From assembly GCA_000151295.1 (NCBI GenBank), contig GG745349.1, positions 507,411 through 531,132 on the forward strand: 23,722 nt of DNA, written 5' to 3'. A program made the position numbers and the translations under genes. This DNA is from Allomyces macrogynus ATCC 38327 (lineage: Eukaryota > Blastocladiomycota > Blastocladiomycetes > Blastocladiales > Blastocladiaceae). The notes under the pieces are model-generated. The model saw nothing but the letters and a program-made list of their open reading frames with translations, had not been told where the DNA came from and did not search any database. Shown piece by piece: positions 20,650 through 23,722 of this stretch (position 1 is its first letter; every line of letters begins with the position of its first letter).

Positions 20650-21223
20650 TTATTCCGCGGTCACCTCCATTGGATCGCTCGGTGGCCCATCCTGGCGCTC
20701 CGCTGGAGCCTGGGCTGCTGCCGCTGCCAAATCCACGGCCATCCCATCGCCCACCGCGGCGGCCCGCTGCGGGTCGGTCGCGGCCTCGGCGACCATATCG
20801 CGCAGGAGCTGCTGGTACCCGGTGAACGCGTCGCTACACACGAGCAGGAGCACGTCAACCGTCGTCTCACGGCACGATCCGCACTCTCAACGTACCGGCG
20901 CTTGGCCAGCATAGCACGACCCGCATCGACGCGCGCCTGCATCTCGTCGAGCGGCACGTCCTTGTCCGGGACCGCGTCGAGCCATTTCAACGCATGTTGG
21001 TACTGTTTGTCGAGCTCATAGATCTGTGCTTGTCGAGTCAGTTCTGTGCCAGCGCGATAGTCGACGAGGTTGAGCGGCCACGAACCGCAGGGCCAATCGT
21101 GTCGGCTAGGCTTGGGTCGCCGCGGAGCAGCGTGCTCACGATGCCGTGCAACGGTTGCAGGAGGTTGAAGTCATCGCGGTTCAGCGGTGCAACAGCGGTT
21201 GGTGGTTGTTGTGATGCGCTCAT
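20650..21223 (-). CDS. MED9: Mediator complex subunit 9-like protein
   Basis: MED9 (Cse2 in yeast) is a small Middle-module subunit of Mediator, linking activators to RNA polymerase II. Exons 21223-21086, 21023-20896 and 20833-20650 (62-nt introns, phases 0 and 2) give 149 aa, close to human MED9 (146). A short polar leader is followed by FNLLQPLHGIVSTLL (family: FLPLVHNII) and a long helical pair, IYELDKQYQHALKWLDAVP and LDEMQARVDAGRAMLAKR, equivalent to the family's 'MPGI...EQ...L..Q...K' coiled coil. An acidic/alanine-rich tail ends it. An alternative upstream ATG at 21265 in the same frame would add 14 hydrophobic residues; the 21223 ATG fits family length better. Similarity is to a short coiled-coil family, so another coiled-coil protein remains possible. 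Confidence 0.62.
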
Positions 21224-21367
21224 TTTGTTCAAGAAAGTGAGAGGAGAGAAGAGAAATGAGAGCATTGCAAAAGCAAAAATTTGAAGACGAACTGATGAGC
21301 AAAAGCCAGCAGAGAAAAAGTTGGCGAGAATCGTGTATTTTCACCATGCAGCAACCAGCGACACGGC

Positions 21368-22095
21368 CTACTCCTGGACGATCGTCGTCTTCTCCGAGAC
21401 GTAGATACCGTCAAGGAACTTACGGATATCCTTGCGCTTGACCAGCGTCGACTGCTGAATGTCGGCGGCTGTTGGTTCAGGGAAGAAGTCACGGTCAGGA
21501 CTCTGAGAGGAATCAAAACATTGACAAGCGCAACACGACGTACCCGACTGCGACACGTTCTCGATGTCGTTACCCGAGAGGATCAGCTCGTCCTTCTGGC
21601 CGGTCGAGTGCTCCACCTTGACTCCCTCGAGCATGGGCACGCGGCGCACGACCTTCTCGCCAAGGAAGTTACGGATCTCGACGATCTTGCCGTCCTCAAT
21701 GATGTTGACGTTGATCGGGAAATGCGCGTAGACAAAGCGCATCTTGTAGAGGAAGCCCTTGGTCACGCCCTTGATCATGTTCTGAATGTGCGAAGCAACG
21801 GTGCGAATGCAGGCAACGTGCTTGCGGTCGCCGTGCCAGACCAGAACACGGATCTTGTCCTTGCCCACGCGCTGCAGCTCGCAGTCAACGTGCTTGAACG
21901 ACTTCTTGAGCTCGCCGCGCGGGCCCGTCACCGTCACGAAGCGCGACTTGAACGCGACCGTCACTACAGCATCGCCCGGAGCGTCAGCTTTCCCGGTCCA
22001 CTCAGCATTGGACGAAAAGTTGACGGTGCTTAAGCGACCTCCCACGTACCGCCCTCGGGGATGGTGATGTCGTGGTGCTTGAAGATGTCCTTCAT
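21368..22095 (-). CDS. RPL9: 60S ribosomal protein L9 (uL6)
   Basis: Large-subunit ribosomal protein uL6, which sits near the GTPase-associated centre. Exons 22095-22050, 21963-21544 and 21468-21368 with phase-1 introns of 86 and 75 nt (both GTACGT donors) give 188 aa, standard length. Diagnostic segments: [88 protein letters not shown] and [15 protein letters not shown]. The first intron interrupts codon 16, as is common in ribosomal protein genes. The unspliced frame upstream of exon 2 is open far beyond the ATG but is not protein-like, so the spliced start is preferred. It lies 144 bp upstream of the MED9-like gene on the same strand. Confidence 0.97.
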
Positions 22096-22445
22096 GGCGA
22101 AAGTTGACCAGTCTGAAGAACCAGCAAATAGTGGCACAGAGCGGAGCGACGAAAGTCAGCTCGAGATCTAGGCATCGCGCAAATCGCGGGCAAAGCAACC
22201 GCAAGAGCATAACAGCAGCAGCGACCGCGGCACCACAGCGCGACCACCGCAAGACCACCGCACGAGCGCAATCATGACCGCCGCAACGACCACAACGACC
22301 GCATGGACGCTGCGGTTGCCAAATCGTAGTGGAATCGCCTCGCGCAGGCAAACCGAGCGGTGTTCGTTTCGAGCGGCCTTGGACTCGTCATGAACGGTGC
22401 TTCGCACGAGCCGCCGTTCTCCGCCCAAAAAACCGACCTGATCGG

Positions 22446-22625
22446 TCATACAGCGGTCCCAATCATCATGGCGCACAACGAGCTCGCAAATGCGTCGCGA
22501 AAGAGTGATGTTTGGGCGGCTTTCGGCGGTCGTTCGTGGTCGGGCCAGGGGGTGGCCTCGCCGGTCCATCCGTTGGACTCCGTCCGGATGAACCAGCGTT
22601 CAGCGGGTGCGGTTTCCACCGTCAT
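22446..22625 (-). CDS. Hypothetical short protein (weak)
   Basis: A 59-residue frame from the ATG at 22625, beginning MTVETAPAERWFIRTE and ending with a hydrophobic helix AFASSLCAMMIGTA. It could be the first exon of a small membrane protein, because GTATGA at the end of the frame resembles a donor, but I could not find a convincing second exon. The frame stays open upstream through Gln and Thr runs encoded by the trinucleotide repeats. I do not recognise a family. Confidence 0.22.
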   Translation of the reverse strand: MTVETAPAERWFIRTESNGWTGEATPWPDHERPPKAAQTSLFRDAFASSLCAMMIGTAV

Positions 22626-22655
22626 GGCAGGCAGCTCGCGCGGTCGCAGACGGTA

Positions 22656-22757
22656 CGTCGTCGTCGTCGTCGTGGTCGCTAGGCGCGGTTTCGCGCGGGG
22701 TGGACGTTCGCGGTCGCGGTTGCGGATGTCGCGGCGGTGCTGCTGCTGCTGCTGCTG
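22656..22757 (+). repeat. Trinucleotide repeat cluster (GTC)n and (CTG)n
   Basis: Two uninterrupted triplet runs lie within 100 bp: about six GTC units at 22656-22673 and about six CTG units at 22739-22757, separated by GC-rich sequence containing further imperfect triplets. On the minus strand these read (GAC)n and (CAG)n. They fall in the gene-poor gap next to RPL9. Confidence 0.8.
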
Positions 22758-23132
22758 GTGCGTTTCGCGGTGCTGGTGGTCTTGATACACACCCTAACGA
22801 GGGTTGTTCGGACAATAGGTGGTAGAAAGGTCAACGCCGGCTGGCTGTCGATGGGCAAAACGCCAGTCCGACTTGGGCTGGCCACCTGTGCGGTAGAACC
22901 CGCACGCGGGTTTGACTCAAACGCTCAAACCTAACTCCTTCTGCCAGACCATATCAGGTCAGCAAAATCATGGAAAATAAAGATACATTGAACCGCGACC
23001 AACAGCGGTCTCAATCAAAACGCACGACATCCAAAGGAACACAATCACCAAACGCGCCCCGACACCCTGCCGTCCTTGACCCATCGACGGCGTCCTGCAC
23101 AATCACACTAGCTCCGTTCCGCTCCGGCCCGT

Positions 23133-23722
23133 TCACTCAAACTGGTTCTCAAACAGGTAATTCGCCGCGAGCTCCTCGTTCTTGTCGCACGCGAGGTAGG
23201 CCTCGATCGCCAAGTTGCGATCAAACCCGAGATCCACCAACCGGTCAATCGCCGCGCGGTCCTCCTCCGTCACCGCAATCTGCTGCACACCCGGCGGCAG
23301 CGCGCCGCCCTCGTCGTCCGACGCGTCATCGAGCATCACGTCCTCGCCGAGCAGCGCCGAAAGCACCGCCTGCGGGTTCTGCTGCAGCATGGCCATGAGC
23401 GCCGGGTTCGAGGCCGCCAGTTGCCCGAGAATCGGCTGCAGAAGCTGCGGGTTCTGCTGGATCATTTGCCGCAACTGCGCGACTTGCGGGTCGTTCGCGA
23501 GCGCTGTCAGGTCGAACGCGCCGGCACCGACGCCGCCGGCTTGCGCGGCTTGCTGCTGCTGCTGCTGCTGCGCTTGCTGCTGCGCGAGCGCAAACAGGTT
23601 GTTCGGGTCGGCCGCGGGCGCGGCGGGGGCTGCGGGGGCCGCTGCAGCGGCACCGCCAGTGGGCGCGGAGGGGGTGGACACGGCGCCCAGACCGCGGGCG
23701 GCGGGCGCGGGAGCCTCGAGAC
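23133..23722 (-). CDS. RAD23: RAD23 family UV-excision repair / proteasome shuttle protein (5' part missing)
   Basis: RAD23 stabilises XPC/Rad4 in nucleotide-excision repair and ferries ubiquitinated proteins to the proteasome. Only the C-terminal 196 codons are present; the frame runs off the window at 23722, so the N-terminal UBL and first UBA lie outside. Visible order: Ala/Pro-rich linker with a glutamine tract (about 23550-23582); XPC-binding domain with DPQVAQLRQMIQQNPQLL, ILGQLAASNPALMAMLQQNP and VLSALLGE; acidic patch; then UBA2 with TEEDRAAIDRLVDLGFDR and AYLACDKNEELAANYLFENQ, ending two residues later. The UBA2 hydrophobic patch (LGF and NYLF) is intact. The Q tract sits where RAD23 linkers are usually low-complexity. 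No intron in the visible part. Confidence 0.95.
   Translation of the reverse strand, partial: LEAPAPAARGLGAVSTPSAPTGGAAAAAPAAPAAPAADPNNLFALAQQQAQQQQQQQAAQAGGVGAGAFDLTALANDPQVAQLRQMIQQNPQLLQPILGQLAASNPALMAMLQQNPQAVLSALLGEDVMLDDASDDEGGALPPGVQQIAVTEEDRAAIDRLVDLGFDRNLAIEAYLACDKNEELAANYLFENQFE
23550..23582 (-). repeat. CAG-rich tract encoding polyglutamine in RAD23
   Basis: The minus strand carries two CAG-rich runs coding for a stretch of glutamines broken by single alanines, in the linker upstream of the XPC-binding domain. It is in frame, so length changes would alter only the linker. Confidence 0.85.

Larger units (their letters stand above)
22096..23132. other. 1-kb gap without a secure gene (RPL9 upstream region / RAD23 3' flank)
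   Basis: The largest gene-free stretch in the window. The part next to 22095 must contain the RPL9 promoter; the part near 23132 holds the RAD23 3' UTR. In between are GTC/GAC trinucleotide runs (about 22656-22673) and a CTG/CAG run (about 22739-22757). From 22780 to 23130 base composition becomes more AT-rich and no coding signal is visible. One short minus-strand frame (22446-22625) is listed separately as a weak candidate. Confidence 0.45.

Noticed and set aside
21964..22049. snoRNA inside the first RPL9 intron
   Set aside because: The intron is only 86 nt and lacks a paired C box (RUGAUGA) and D box arrangement; the CTGAC is better explained as the branch site.
22360..22785. Plus-strand 141-codon frame between RPL9 and RAD23
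   Set aside because: Ends in Val/Cys runs produced by trinucleotide repeats, with no domain or codon signature of the neighbouring genes.

Overview
The window looks like nuclear DNA from a compact, GC-rich eukaryote, most likely an early-diverging (zoosporic, chytrid- or blastocladiomycete-like) fungus. It has short spliceosomal introns (25 of 28 modelled introns are 61-86 nt), very short intergenic gaps and strong G/C third-position bias. It carries a fungal-type monopolin Csm1/Pcs1 homologue alongside genes that Dikarya mostly lack, notably Integrator subunit 7. The lineage is inference; the introns and gene content are read from the sequence.

Layout, left to right. 56-1163 (+): MoCF/CinA-type molybdopterin-binding-domain protein (yeast YMR178W-like). 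1309-2034 (-): six-helix membrane protein resembling INSIG. 2393-4150 (+): F-box/leucine-rich-repeat-like gene wrecked by a 19-bp tandem duplication, frameshifts and a stop. 4655-5338 (+): 5'-truncated, decayed second copy of its 3' half. 5668-7385 (-): PAAF1-like WD40 proteasome regulator, seven exons. 7722-8928 (-): adenosine kinase. 9730-10329 (+): stand-alone EMAPII/Arc1-type tRNA-binding domain protein. 10378-13028 (-): MLH3 (MutL-gamma endonuclease subunit) with apparent frame breaks. 13031-15643 (-): RMI1 (BLM/Sgs1-Top3 partner). 15980-17087 (+): Csm1/Pcs1 monopolin. 17177-20277 (-): Integrator subunit 7. 20650-21223 (-): Mediator subunit 9-like. 21368-22095 (-): ribosomal protein uL6 (RPL9). 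22096-23132: about 1 kb with no secure gene. 23133-23722 (-): RAD23, N-terminal part off the window.

How the genes fit together. Three consecutive genes act on meiotic and recombining chromosomes: MLH3 (nuclease route for double Holliday junctions), RMI1 (dissolution of the same junctions) and CSM1 (kinetochore/rDNA cohesion). RMI1 and MLH3 lie head to tail with only 2 nt between the modelled RMI1 stop and the MLH3 ATG; RMI1 and CSM1 diverge from a shared 336-bp gap. PAAF1 and RAD23 both touch the proteasome; INTS7 and MED9 both belong to RNA polymerase II-associated complexes.

The most unusual signal is the 5' splice site. All 28 introns modelled here have a pyrimidine at +4 (22 C, 6 T) and none has the usual A, giving a GTNCGY-like consensus instead of GTAAGT. 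No mobile element with recognisable ends, CRISPR array, rRNA or tRNA gene was recognised.
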